DNA of 64,000 nucleotides from Actinomadura madurae (GCF_900115095.1 NZ_FOVH01000022.1:86183-150182); one strand, 5' to 3'; positions 1-8,035 are shown, numbered from the stretch's first letter. A program made the numbers and translations. The notes: generated by a model not told the origin, from the letters alone.

Positions 1-771
1 GGGCGCCTGCCGTTCGGGGACGGACGCGGCATCGGCCGCCTGCGCCGCGGCACGCTGGTCCGGGACCCCCTGCGCGGCCGTGGCACCGGTGTCCTCACCG
101 GTGGGACGGCGATCGGGCCTGGCCGGCCTGTCCGGCCGTTCACGCGGCCCCGCCATGCCGTCCCCTTTCGGGCTGGCCTGCTCCTGCACCCAGCCTGTCT
201 CGTACGCCTCCGCGGGCACCGTGCGCCTGGCCCGGTCCCAGCGGTAGGCGAGGACGGCCAGCGCCGCCGCCCAGCCGGGCGCCACGCCCGCCGCCGGCAG
301 CGGATGCGCGAGCGCCGCCGCCACCACTCCCGCGGCGGCCAGGGCCAGGAGGGTCGTGCGCCACGGCGTGTAACCGCGCAGGCGGTAGGCGACGAACGCG
401 ACGGGCGCGGCCAGGGCGCCGAGGAGCACGGCGGGGTTCAGGTACAGCGGCGTCCCGTCGTCCGGGTAGAGCCCGCCCAGGGGGACCGACACGCCGAGCC
501 ACGCCAGGATGACCGCGACGACCGCCATCCCCGTGGGCGAGCGCAGCGTCAGGTGGACGACGACCACCGCGATCACCGTGAACGCGGCCGCGCCGAGGAT
601 CGGCCCGCCCAGGACGACCGTCGCGGAGAGCACCAGGGCGAGGAGCAGCACCGCGCCCAGGAACCGCAAGCCGGGAGTGACCTGGAAGTAGCGCCACCGC
701 AGGCGCTCGAAAAGATCCCGCGCCGCGGCGTCCTTCGCCGGGCGGGAGCGGGACCTGCCGAACAAAGCCAT
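1..771 (-). CDS. Multi-pass membrane protein of unknown function, 3' end cut by the window edge
   Basis: From the ATG at 771 the minus strand stays open to base 1 (257 codons, no stop), so the gene continues beyond the window. The first 25 residues are basic and hydrophilic. They are followed by about five hydrophobic segments (roughly residues 36-55, 60-80, 84-100, 112-130 and 137-160), then by a long hydrophilic tail rich in Arg, Pro, Asp and Ala. I do not recognise a family. The pattern of a small helical bundle with a disordered cytoplasmic tail is common in actinobacterial conserved membrane proteins. A TTG immediately precedes the ATG and could be the real start. No strong Shine-Dalgarno is visible. 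The gene diverges from rnhB. Confidence 0.7.
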   Translation of the reverse strand, partial: MALFGRSRSRPAKDAAARDLFERLRWRYFQVTPGLRFLGAVLLLALVLSATVVLGGPILGAAAFTVIAVVVVHLTLRSPTGMAVVAVILAWLGVSVPLGGLYPDDGTPLYLNPAVLLGALAAPVAFVAYRLRGYTPWRTTLLALAAAGVVAAALAHPLPAAGVAPGWAAALAVLAYRWDRARRTVPAEAYETGWVQEQASPKGDGMAGPRERPDRPARPDRRPTGEDTGATAAQGVPDQRAAAQAADAASVPERQAP

Positions 772-956
772 CAAGAGCGAGTAAAGCGCAGGACCGCCCG
801 GAACGGGACTCCCCCGGCCCGGTTCGTTGCGTTCTCCCGACCCTGCCTGGTGCGGAACCGAACGCACCCGGCGCGGGGGCCACGACATTCGTCCTGTCCA
901 GAAGTCCGGGCCCTACGATCGGTGACGCGAGCCGTCACCTGCCTGAAGGAGATCCC

Positions 957-1736
957 TTGACCGACTCCACCGGCGCCCTGCCTGGCATGGTGCCTCCGCC
1001 CGCCGCGGCCGAAGGCGTCTCGCGCGTCGCGGGCTACGAGATCGAGGAGGAGCTGCTGGCGGCGCCCTCCGGGAGCGGTGCCGCCGTGCGGATCGCCGGG
1101 GTGGACGAGGTCGGGCGCGGCGCCTGGGCGGGCCCCGTCGTGGTCTGCGCCGCGATCACGGACCTGAGCCCGCCGCCCGTGCTGCCCGGACGCGGGAAGA
1201 AGACGGTCGCGCTGACCGACTCCAAGCTCCTCACCGAAGCCCACCGCGCGTCGTTCGCCGAGCTCCTCCCCGGATGGCTCGCCGGTCACGCCGTCGGCGC
1301 GTCCAGCCCCGAGGAGATCGACGAACTGGGCATGACCGAGGCGCTGAGGCGCGCCGCCGTCCGCGCGCTGGAGGCACTGCCCGTCCGGCCCGACGTCGTC
1401 ATTCTCGACGGAAAGCATGATTTCCTGAGCCGTCCCTGGCGCGTGCGGTGCGAAATCAAGGCGGACCAGAGGTCGGTCACCGTCGCGGCCGCGTCCGTCC
1501 TTGCGAAGGTCCACCGTGACCGGCTCATGGCAGAACTGGACGGTGAATTCCCCGGGTACGGGTTCGCCGACAGTGCCGGGTACCCGTCACCCGTCCATCA
1601 GAAGGCTCTCCAGGAGCACGGGCCTACACCCCACCACAGGCTTTCGTGGTCCTATTTGGATGACCTTCCACAATGGCGTCACCTGAAGAAGCACCGTGAC
1701 CCGCTCGCGGGAGAAGGCCAGCTCAGCCTCCTCTGA
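957..1736 (+). CDS. rnhB: Ribonuclease HII
   Basis: RNase HII cleaves the RNA strand of RNA-DNA hybrids and starts removal of misincorporated ribonucleotides. The 259-residue protein has the family landmarks: the acidic pair in AGVDEVGRG (D50, E51), LTDSK, the ILDGKHDF stretch carrying the third acidic residue, KADQRSVTVAAASVLAKV, and YGFADSAGYPS near the end. An extra hydrophilic leader of about 40 residues precedes the core, so a shorter protein starting later is possible. I chose the TTG at 957 because AAGGAG at 946-951 lies five bases upstream. It is followed on the same strand, 71 bases later, by the HhH protein, another DNA-repair-type gene. Confidence 0.93.
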   Translation: MTDSTGALPGMVPPPAAAEGVSRVAGYEIEEELLAAPSGSGAAVRIAGVDEVGRGAWAGPVVVCAAITDLSPPPVLPGRGKKTVALTDSKLLTEAHRASFAELLPGWLAGHAVGASSPEEIDELGMTEALRRAAVRALEALPVRPDVVILDGKHDFLSRPWRVRCEIKADQRSVTVAAASVLAKVHRDRLMAELDGEFPGYGFADSAGYPSPVHQKALQEHGPTPHHRLSWSYLDDLPQWRHLKKHRDPLAGEGQLSLL

Positions 1737-1807
1737 CACCGCCTCGCGCCCGTGCGATGAGTCATCCGCACCGGCTCGGGTAGGCGGCAGCACAGGAGGT
1801 ACATGCC

Positions 1808-2440
1808 ATGGATGCCGTCGTCAAGAAGCTGATGCACGAGTCCGGCGGTACGTTCGCCGAAGAGGCCGGCATACCGCTGAAGGACCAGCCGGCAGCGCTC
1901 TTCAAGCTGCTGGTGCTGGCGAACCTGCTGAGCGCCCGCATCTCGTCCGACATCGCCCTGTCCGCGGCGCGCGAGCTGTTCGACGCCGGGGGCGGGACGG
2001 CACGCGGGATGGCCAGACTGACCTGGCAGGAGCGCGTCGACGCGCTCGGGCGCGGCCACTACGTCCGCTACGACGAGAGCACCGCCTCCCGGCTGGGCGA
2101 CATGGCGGAGATGGTCCAGGACCAGTACCAGGGCGACCTGCGGCGGCTCGCGATAGCGGCGGAACGCGACCGCAAGAAGGCGTCGGACCTGCTCCAGGAG
2201 TTCCCCGGCATCGGCCCCACGGGCGTCGACATCTTCTGCCGTGAGGCGCAGGCCATCTGGCCGTGGCTGCGCCCCTACGTCGACGACCAGGTGAGGAAGG
2301 GCGCCGAACGGCTCGGCCTGCCGGCCGACCCCGACGAGCTCGCCGCGAAGGTGCCGGACAAGGACCTCGCCCGGCTCACGGCCGCGCTCGTCAGGGTGGC
2401 CCGCGACAAGAAGCTCGCCGACCAGCTGAAGGCCGCGTAG
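1808..2440 (+). CDS. HhH-GPD (endonuclease III-like) DNA repair protein
   Basis: The 210-residue protein is helical and contains a helix-hairpin-helix signature FPGIGPTGVDIF at residues 132-143, followed by YVDDQVRK near residue 157. This matches the LPGVGRKTA...VDTHV arrangement of endonuclease III. The Asp after the Val (D159) is in the place of the catalytic Asp. Residue 137 is Thr where endonuclease III has its Schiff-base Lys, and there is only one Cys, so the iron-sulphur loop is absent. It therefore looks like a member that is at most a monofunctional glycosylase, or a non-catalytic DNA-binding relative. AGGAGG at 1794-1799 supports the ATG at 1808. It lies just downstream of rnhB. Confidence 0.75.
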   Translation: MDAVVKKLMHESGGTFAEEAGIPLKDQPAALFKLLVLANLLSARISSDIALSAARELFDAGGGTARGMARLTWQERVDALGRGHYVRYDESTASRLGDMAEMVQDQYQGDLRRLAIAAERDRKKASDLLQEFPGIGPTGVDIFCREAQAIWPWLRPYVDDQVRKGAERLGLPADPDELAAKVPDKDLARLTAALVRVARDKKLADQLKAA

Positions 2441-2453
2441 CCGCGGCGGGCGG

Positions 2454-3893
2454 TCAGTCCTTGCCGCGCGACGCGACCCACTCCAGGTTCCACCCGTACG
2501 CCTGGTCGACCGTCATCTTGCCCCAGCGCGGCCGGCCGGGCGGCGGGAGGACGTACCGGCCCTCACGGCGCACGACCAGCTCGCCGTTCACGTTCTCGAT
2601 GAGCGCCAGGACCGCGTCGCGGGACGCGTCCATGCAGTCGTTCATGCGCATCTCGATGGGCGCCGCGTTCACCGGGAACAGCGTGGCGACGGCGTCCAGG
2701 CCGCGGAAGTCGTCGGCGCCCTCGTAGATCTCGGCGAACACCAGGATCCGCTTGAACTCGGCCGTGTGGTCGAGGTTGATGTGGAGGTTCTCCCCCGAAT
2801 CGATCGCTCCGGTGCGGTCGTCCTTGTCGAGCTGGATGAACGGAGCGCGGTTCAGCGCGCCCATGTCGCCGAGCGCGTGGATGATGCCCTTGCGGCCGTC
2901 CTGCAGCTCCCAAAGGCAGCACAGGTCGAGGTCGAGGTCGACGCCGCGGCGGCGCTTGCCGAGCCGTCCCTTCGCGACGCCCTCGCGCGCGCTCCAGTTC
3001 AGGTTCACGCGCATGTGGCCGGACGTCGCGCCGTGCTTGGTGAGGGACACCGACGGGGAGTTCTTCGTCAGCGAGATCTTGCCGTCCTGCTGCTGCGGCT
3101 GGGGCTGCTGGGGCGCCGCCGGAGGAGGGGGCGGAGGCGTGTACTGGCCAGGGGGCGGCGGCGGAGCGTACTGACCCCCGGGCGGAGGAGGAGGCGGCGG
3201 CGCGTACTGCCCGCCTGGAGGCGGCGGAGGCGTGTACTGGCCGCCGGGCGGCGGGGGCGGCGCGTACTGCTCCTGTGCCGGCGGGGGCGGCGGGGCCTGC
3301 GGCTGCGGAGGCGCGGGCGGGGGCGGCGGCTGCGGAGGCGCGGGCGGGGGCGGCGGGGCGGCCTGGCCCGGGTCGTCGACCGAGATCCCGAAGTCGCCGG
3401 CCAGGCCCGCGAGCCCCGAGTCATAGCCCTGGCCGACGGCCCGGAACTTCCACGCGCCCTGCCTGCGGTAGAGCTCGCCCAGTACGAACGCGGTCTCGCT
3501 CGTGGCACCCTCGCTGTCGAACCGTGCGACCTCGGTTCCGGCCGCCGCGTCCACCACGCGCACGTACAAGCCCTGGAACTGGCCGAACGTCCCGCCGTCG
3601 GAGGACGCGGCGATGACGATCTTGTCGATGGCGGGCTCGACGCGGTTCAGGTCGACCGCCAGGATGTCCAGGACGGTCGGACCCTGCTGCTTGCCCTCGT
3701 GCCGGACGGCTCCGGACGCGTGCGCGGGCTGGTTGTAGAAGACGAAGTCGTCGTCCGTCCGCACGCGGCCCGTCTCAGCGAGCAGGAGCGCCGACGCGTC
3801 CGCGTCGGGCACGCCGGGCCCACCCTGCCAGCCGAGTTCGACCCGTACCGAGGGGACCGGCACCGCGGTGTTGGCGCCCTTCTGCATCGACAT
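2454..3893 (-). CDS. TerD/TerA-type stress protein with two Ter domains joined by a proline-rich repeat linker
   Basis: Residues 1-175 form a TerD domain, with the conserved DADASALLL, DDFVFYNQP, AIDKIVIAASSDGG and FVLGELYRR stretches. TerD folds bind calcium and occur in tellurite, phage and chemical-stress clusters. Residues about 176-275 are a low-complexity linker built from repeated PPPPGGQY-type units. Residues about 276-479 resemble the TerA-type C-terminal domain (VNLNWSARE, LDLDLCCLWEL, GENLHINLDH). The start is supported by GAGGAG upstream of 3893, and a second Met lies two codons in. The role is inferred only by family: a calcium-responsive cytoplasmic scaffold. No other ter genes are adjacent, though a TerB-like gene lies at 21694-22341. 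Confidence 0.88.
   Translation of the reverse strand: MSMQKGANTAVPVPSVRVELGWQGGPGVPDADASALLLAETGRVRTDDDFVFYNQPAHASGAVRHEGKQQGPTVLDILAVDLNRVEPAIDKIVIAASSDGGTFGQFQGLYVRVVDAAAGTEVARFDSEGATSETAFVLGELYRRQGAWKFRAVGQGYDSGLAGLAGDFGISVDDPGQAAPPPPPAPPQPPPPPAPPQPQAPPPPPAQEQYAPPPPPGGQYTPPPPPGGQYAPPPPPPPGGQYAPPPPPGQYTPPPPPPAAPQQPQPQQQDGKISLTKNSPSVSLTKHGATSGHMRVNLNWSAREGVAKGRLGKRRRGVDLDLDLCCLWELQDGRKGIIHALGDMGALNRAPFIQLDKDDRTGAIDSGENLHINLDHTAEFKRILVFAEIYEGADDFRGLDAVATLFPVNAAPIEMRMNDCMDASRDAVLALIENVNGELVVRREGRYVLPPPGRPRWGKMTVDQAYGWNLEWVASRGKD
3100..3365 (-). repeat. Degenerate repeats encoding the proline-rich linker of the TerD protein
   Basis: Within the TerD-type gene the DNA consists of GGCGGAGG-type purine-rich units separated by TACTG/TACTGG blocks. 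On the coding strand these give about six repeats of (P)4-9 GGQY(A/T). Spacing varies between about 27 and 45 bases, which fits expansion and contraction by slippage. Copy number may vary between strains. Confidence 0.8.
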
Positions 3894-4017
3894 GAACGCT
3901 CCTCAACATCGATCGATGTCACCAACCTAGAGGCAGTCGCACGGCCCCGCGACCTGCCATGGAAGGATGACGCACGGCAGGGTCGGCGAGTTCCGTTCCG
4001 CACGGCGCGGCACGGCC

Positions 4018-4653
4018 TCAACCGGCCGATTCGGTGGGCGGCGCACCGGGGAGCGGCGCCGGCTCGGGGGTGCGCAGGCCGTCCAGGACGATCCGCAGGT
4101 TGCGGTCCCACTGGTGCTCGCTCGCGTGCAGGCCGACCGTGTGGTCCCCGGTGGAGACGGAGACCAGCAGGAACGCGACGTCCTGCCACGCGATGTCCGC
4201 CCGCATGGCGCCGGCGTCCTGGGCCCGCTCCACGAGCATGTGGATGCGCTCGCGCAGTTCCGCGCGCGCGTCCCCGAGGGCGCCGCCCAGGGCTTCGCTG
4301 ATATCGCACAGTTCGTTCCGGAGCGTGATGTAGGCCGCGGCGAAGTCGCAGAAGCCCTTCCACGGGTCGGGATCGGCGAGCCCCTCGTCGCCCTTCTCGA
4401 TGATCTCGCCCATGACCTCGGCCAGGACGGCCTCCAGAAGCGCCTCCAGCGTGCTGACCCGCCGGTAGAACGTGCCGACGCCGACCCCGGCGCGGCGGGC
4501 GATCTCGTGCGCGGTGACCTCGCCGCCGATCTCACCGGCGGCCTCCCGCGCCGCCTCGACGAGGCGCTCCAGGTTGCGCCGGGCGTCGGCGCGCGGCCGG
4601 CGGCCGGAACCGTCGTCCAGCAGCCGGTCCACGGCGCTCCGGGTGCCCTCCAT
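4018..4653 (-). CDS. TetR-family transcriptional repressor, probably of the adjacent MFS exporter
   Basis: The 211-residue protein has an N-terminal helix-turn-helix: VTAHEIARRAGVGVGTFYRR around residues 46-66, the standard TetR_N pattern, followed by a helical ligand domain and a short proline-rich tail. It is transcribed divergently from the MFS gene at 4772, and the 118-base gap holds two palindromes (4670-4683 and 4733-4755). TetR members of this layout usually repress both themselves and the exporter until a substrate drug binds. The inducer cannot be read from sequence. The start ATG at 4653 has only a weak ribosome site. Confidence 0.88.
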   Translation of the reverse strand: MEGTRSAVDRLLDDGSGRRPRADARRNLERLVEAAREAAGEIGGEVTAHEIARRAGVGVGTFYRRVSTLEALLEAVLAEVMGEIIEKGDEGLADPDPWKGFCDFAAAYITLRNELCDISEALGGALGDARAELRERIHMLVERAQDAGAMRADIAWQDVAFLLVSVSTGDHTVGLHASEHQWDRNLRIVLDGLRTPEPAPLPGAPPTESAG

Positions 4654-4669
4654 GCCGCGATCCTAGCCA

Positions 4670-4683
4670 TAAGCGGACGCTTA
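4670..4683. promoter_or_regulatory. Palindrome 1 in the TetR/MFS intergenic region (putative operator)
   Basis: TAAGCGGACGCTTA is a perfect six-base inverted repeat with a two-base centre, 17 bases upstream of the TetR start codon. It shares the AAGCGGAC half-site with the second palindrome, so both are probably bound by the divergent TetR protein. Confidence 0.6.
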
Positions 4684-4732
4684 CAGTCCGATTCAAGTGG
4701 ACAGCAGCGGTCCGGTTACGCTAGCTTCATCG

Positions 4733-4755
4733 AAGCGGACGCCACCGGTCCGCTT
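4733..4755. promoter_or_regulatory. Palindrome 2 upstream of the MFS gene (putative TetR operator)
   Basis: AAGCGGAC (4733-4740) and GTCCGCTT (4748-4755) form a perfect eight-base inverted repeat around a seven-base centre. It ends 16 bases before the MFS start codon, so occupancy should block transcription or initiation. The half-site is repeated at 4670-4683. Confidence 0.68.
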
Positions 4756-4771
4756 AGCGAGAGGATTGATC

Positions 4772-6313
4772 ATGGCATCGGACCGCTCCCCCGCCATGAG
4801 GATCTCCGCCCTCGCCGCGGGATTCGTGATGGCGAGCGTGGACGCCACGGTGATGCAGATCGCCGGGGCGACGATCCAGCAGCGGCTGGACGCGCCGCTG
4901 GCCCGGCTCACCTGGGCCGTCGACGGCTACGTCCTGGCGTTCGCGGCCCTGCTGATGCTCGCCGGCGGCCTCGCCGGCCGGCTGGGAGCGCGGAGGGTCT
5001 ACCTGTGGGGCATGGCGGTGTTCTTCGCCGCGTCGCTGGCCGCCGCGCTCGCACCGGCGATCGGGGTGCTCATCGCCGCCAGGATCGTCCAGGGCGTGGG
5101 CGCCGCGCTGTTCATGCCGAGCTCCCTCGCGCTGCTCCTCAGAGAGTTTCCCGACCCCCGCGGCCGCACCCGCGTGCTCGGGCTCTGGTCGGCGATCGTG
5201 TCCGCGTCCTTCGCGCTCGGCCCGACGGTCGGCGGCGTCCTCGTCGGCGCCTTCGGCTGGCGGAGCATCTTCCTGATCAACCTGCCGTTCGGCATCGCGG
5301 GCATGGTGCTGACCCGCCGTTTCATCACCGCCGCCCCGGGCCGCCCCGCGTCTCTGGGCGTCCCCGGCCACGCCCTGCTGGTCGCCGGGCTCGCCGCGCT
5401 CAGCTTCACGCTGATCGAGGGACCGCATCAGGGATGGGTCTCACCTCCGGTCCTCGCCGCGGCCGGCGTGGCGCTGGTGACCGTCCTGCTCCTCCCGCTG
5501 CGAGAACGCCGCGCCCGCATCACCGTCATGCCGTGGACCATGTTCCGCGACCGGCCCTTCACCGGCGCGAACGCCGTGGGGCTCCTGTTCAACGCGGCGT
5601 TCTACGGAACGCTCTTCCTGGCGGGGCTGTACTTCCAGCACGCCGCCGGCGCCGGCCCGCTCAGGGCGGGGCTCCAGATCCTGCCGCTGACGGTCTTCAT
5701 CCCGCTCAGCAACCTGGCGTTCGCGCGCCTCTCCGAACGCATCCCGAACGGCCCCCTCCTCACCGGCGCGCTCCTGCTCGCCGCGGCGGCCTCCTTCGCG
5801 CTGACCGGCATCACTCCCGCGAGCCCGTACTGGGCGACGGGTGCCGCCCTCGCGGTGACCGGCATCGCGGGCGGCATCGTCTCACCCGCCATGACCGCCG
5901 TCATGGTCGACGCCGCGGGCCCGGAGAACGGCAACGTCGCCGGTTCCGTCCTCAACACCGGCCGCCAGGTCGGCACCCTGATCGGCATCGCGGCCATCGG
6001 CGCCGTCCTGGGCGCGTCCTCCGGCTGGACGACCGGCGCGACCATCGCGTTCGCCCTGATCGGCACGTCCTACGTCATCGCCGCCGGGATCGCCTGGCGC
6101 CTGATAACCGCAGAACCCGCCCGCCGAAGCCGCGACCACCCCACCACCACCGGCCAGGCGGCCAAAGCTTGGTCGCAGACCGTGATCGCCAACGCCTCCC
6201 ACGGCCACCCGGCCGGCTCGGGCGGGTCGGCCGGGTCGACCCGGGTCGACCGGGTCGGCGACCTGCACGACGACCGCCCGGGCGCGGAGAGGGACGCGAC
6301 ATGCGGACCGTGA
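4772..6313 (+). CDS. MFS drug-efflux transporter, DHA2 (14-helix) type
   Basis: The protein (513 residues from the ATG at 4772) starts with a helix containing VMASVDATVMQIAGATIQ, followed by LTWAVDGYVLAF and the motif-A-like loop GRLGARRVYLWG. About fourteen hydrophobic segments follow, as in DHA2 multidrug/proton antiporters of the EmrB/QacA group. I chose the ATG at 4772 over an upstream in-frame start because GAGAGG at 4759-4764 is correctly spaced and the extra residues would cross the operator. The last 60 or so residues are hydrophilic. Their DNA holds iterated GGGTCG units (about 6226-6258), so the tail may be a recent extension. The gene ends five bases from the convergent lipoate-ligase-like gene. 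Confidence 0.88.
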   Translation: MASDRSPAMRISALAAGFVMASVDATVMQIAGATIQQRLDAPLARLTWAVDGYVLAFAALLMLAGGLAGRLGARRVYLWGMAVFFAASLAAALAPAIGVLIAARIVQGVGAALFMPSSLALLLREFPDPRGRTRVLGLWSAIVSASFALGPTVGGVLVGAFGWRSIFLINLPFGIAGMVLTRRFITAAPGRPASLGVPGHALLVAGLAALSFTLIEGPHQGWVSPPVLAAAGVALVTVLLLPLRERRARITVMPWTMFRDRPFTGANAVGLLFNAAFYGTLFLAGLYFQHAAGAGPLRAGLQILPLTVFIPLSNLAFARLSERIPNGPLLTGALLLAAAASFALTGITPASPYWATGAALAVTGIAGGIVSPAMTAVMVDAAGPENGNVAGSVLNTGRQVGTLIGIAAIGAVLGASSGWTTGATIAFALIGTSYVIAAGIAWRLITAEPARRSRDHPTTTGQAAKAWSQTVIANASHGHPAGSGGSAGSTRVDRVGDLHDDRPGAERDATCGP

Positions 6314-6318
6314 GCCGG

Positions 6319-7368
6319 TCAGGGAACCCTGGCGGTCCAGCCGGACGTGCTGAACTTGTCGGTGACGTACTTCTGGGCCAGGCGCAGCTCGTCGTCGCTC
6401 ACCCGGTCCCGGGTCAGGCCGTACCGCGAGCGGAAATGGCCGATCATGCGGTCGATGATCTCTTCCCGGGGAAGGCCGGTCTGCCGGCGGAGCGGGTCCA
6501 CGCGCTTGACCGCGCTGGCGATCCCCTTGTCGGAGACTTTCTCCCGCCCGATCCGCAGTACCTGGAGCATCTTGTCGGCGTCGATGTCGTACGCCATGGT
6601 CACGTGGTGCAGCACCGCGCCCGCGGCGAGCCGCTTCTGTGCCGCACCCGCGATCTTGCCCTGGTCGGAGGTGATGTCGTTCAGCGGCTGGTACCAGGCC
6701 CTGATCCCGAGCCCGCCGAGCGCGCCCAGCACCCAGTCGTCGAGGAACGCGTAGCTCTCGGCGAACGACATGCCCGCCACCAGCGTCTCCGGCGCGTACA
6801 GCGAGTAGGTGATGGTGTTGCCCGGTTCGATGAACATGGCCCCGCCGCCGCTGATCCGGCGGACGACCTCCACCCCGTGCAGCTTCGCCGCCCCGGCGTC
6901 GACCTCGTTGCGCAGCGATTGGAAGCTGCCGATCACCACCGCCGGCGACGCCCACTCCCAGACGCGCAGCGTCGGCGGTCGCCGGCCCGCGCCGACCTCC
7001 TCCGCGAGCACCTGGTCGAGCGCCATGTGCAGGGCCGGTTCCTGCGGCGGCTCGTGGATCAGCCGCCAGTCGTGGTCGCGCCAGTCGGACGCCCGCGCGA
7101 CGGCCCTCCGCACGGCGATCCCCACGGCCTCGGCGGTGATGCCGAGCATCACCGTCTCGCGCGGCAGGGCCGCCTGCACGCGCACGCCGATCGCCCGCGC
7201 GTCGAGCCCCGCCGGAAGCCCCTCCAGGGCACCGTTGATCGTCTCCAGAGCCTCGTCCGGCTCCAGAAAGAAGTCGCCGCTGATCCTGGGGGATCGCAGC
7301 AGCCCGTCCACGACATCGACATCAGCGACGACAAGCTTGCCGCCAGGAACCTTGTACTCACCGTGCAT
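6319..7368 (-). CDS. Lipoate-protein ligase / octanoyltransferase-like protein
   Basis: The protein (349 residues from the ATG at 7368) belongs to the BPL/LplA ligase fold. It has WEWASPAVVIGSFQS, RRISGGGAMFIEPGN (the glycine-rich lipoyl-AMP loop) and NDITSDQGKIAGAAQKR, whose Lys corresponds to the conserved ligase Lys. Such enzymes attach lipoyl or octanoyl groups to E2/GcvH lysines. The first 65 or so residues (MHGEYKVPGGKLV...) form an extra N-terminal domain that I recall as typical of actinobacterial members. That start is why I reject the longer frame, which would run through the 21-bp repeat array upstream. Substrate specificity cannot be assigned. Confidence 0.83.
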   Translation of the reverse strand: MHGEYKVPGGKLVVADVDVVDGLLRSPRISGDFFLEPDEALETINGALEGLPAGLDARAIGVRVQAALPRETVMLGITAEAVGIAVRRAVARASDWRDHDWRLIHEPPQEPALHMALDQVLAEEVGAGRRPPTLRVWEWASPAVVIGSFQSLRNEVDAGAAKLHGVEVVRRISGGGAMFIEPGNTITYSLYAPETLVAGMSFAESYAFLDDWVLGALGGLGIRAWYQPLNDITSDQGKIAGAAQKRLAAGAVLHHVTMAYDIDADKMLQVLRIGREKVSDKGIASAVKRVDPLRRQTGLPREEIIDRMIGHFRSRYGLTRDRVSDDELRLAQKYVTDKFSTSGWTARVP

Positions 7369-7416
7369 CACGTACAAGTGAACCCCGCCGCCCCACACTC
7401 TCTTCCACACCACCCC

Positions 7417-7505
7417 ACCGCACGCCCACACCACAGCACAGCACCGCACGCCCGCACCACCGCACCGCACCTCCGCACCACCGCACCGCACGCCCGCTTC
7501 ACCGC
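7417..7505 (+). repeat. 21-bp tandem repeat array A
   Basis: Three contiguous 21-base copies (7443-7463, 7464-7484, 7485-7505) of ACCGCACNNCCGCNNCACCGC are preceded, after a five-base gap, by a degenerate copy at 7417-7437. The array lies between the divergent starts of the lipoate-ligase-like gene and the HxlR gene. The unit equals two helical turns. Confidence 0.8.
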
Positions 7506-7538
7506 ACATCCGCGGCATCGCACCGCGCGTCGGCGGCG

Positions 7539-7580
7539 CGGTGTCGGGGGTTGGTGCGACGGTGTCGGGTGTTGGTGGGC
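7539..7580 (+). repeat. 21-bp direct repeat pair B upstream of the HxlR gene
   Basis: CGGTGTCGGGGGTTGGTGCGA (7539-7559) is directly followed by a copy differing at three positions (7560-7580). The unit length equals that of array A, but the sequence is G-rich on the plus strand where array A is C-rich, so the two arrays are loosely inverted relative to each other. They flank the likely promoter of the HxlR gene. Confidence 0.75.
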
Positions 7581-7640
7581 GGTCGGTCGCTGTTACGTGG
7601 GGGCGGCTAGTGTTTCGGCTACCGACTTATCGGAGGGGGT

Positions 7641-7976
7641 ATGCCAAGACCGGGAAGGCCTGTCCGCGGTTCGGGCGGTGGGCGTCCGCTCATGGCCGCT
7701 CTCGATCTGTTCGGCCGGCGGTGGACGCTGCGCATGATCTGGGAACTGCGGGACGCCCCTCTCGGCTTCCGCACTCTGCAGCAGCGGTGCGACGACATGT
7801 CGTCCAGCGTCCTGCGGCAGCGGCTCCTCGAACTGACCGACGCGGGCCTCGTCCACAAGACCCCGGAGAACCTGTACGCCCTCACCGACCTGGGCCGGGA
7901 CGTCCACGAGGCACTCCGTCCCCTGTCGCGATGGTCCGACCGGTGGGCCGAGTCGTTCGACGCCGACACCCCTTGA
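7641..7976 (+). CDS. HxlR-family winged-helix transcriptional regulator
   Basis: The 111-residue protein has the HxlR core LDLFGRRWTLRMIWEL..LGFRTLQQRC at residues about 21-51 and SVLRQRLLELTDAGLV near residues 54-70. These are the winged helix-turn-helix of a small single-domain regulator that often senses redox or electrophile stress. It lacks the N-terminal Cys typical of the best-studied members. GGAGGGGG at 7632-7639 fixes the ATG at 7641. The next gene, 74 bases downstream, is a carboxymuconolactone decarboxylase-like protein, and a duplicated palindrome lies in the gap. The regulator therefore probably controls that gene. Confidence 0.9.
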   Translation: MPRPGRPVRGSGGGRPLMAALDLFGRRWTLRMIWELRDAPLGFRTLQQRCDDMSSSVLRQRLLELTDAGLVHKTPENLYALTDLGRDVHEALRPLSRWSDRWAESFDADTP

Positions 7977-7993
7977 CCTGCCACCCCTCTTGC

Positions 7994-8035
7994 GCTTCGG
8001 TTTTCGAAGCAGCACACTGCTTCTAAAATCGAAGC
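7994..8035. promoter_or_regulatory. Duplicated palindrome between the HxlR and CMD genes (putative operator)
   Basis: A 19-base arm at 7994-8012 and its near-perfect inverse at 8017-8035 (17 of 19 positions) surround a four-base centre. Each arm is itself an inverted repeat: GCTTCGGTTTTCGAAGC in the left arm and GCTTCTAAAATCGAAGC in the right. The region therefore offers two stacked dimer sites. It ends five bases before the ribosome site of the downstream gene. Its AT-rich cores stand out from the local base composition. Confidence 0.72.

Noticed and set aside
3100..3365. A CRISPR-like repeat array
   Set aside because: The repeats are irregular, in frame within a coding gene and encode a proline linker. 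There are no spacers of constant size, and no cas genes exist in the window.
3967..7737. A very long plus-strand open frame spanning the TetR, MFS and lipoate-ligase region
   Set aside because: It is open only because of high GC at third positions. It is antisense to or out of frame with genes that have clear domains, and no domain appears in its own translation.
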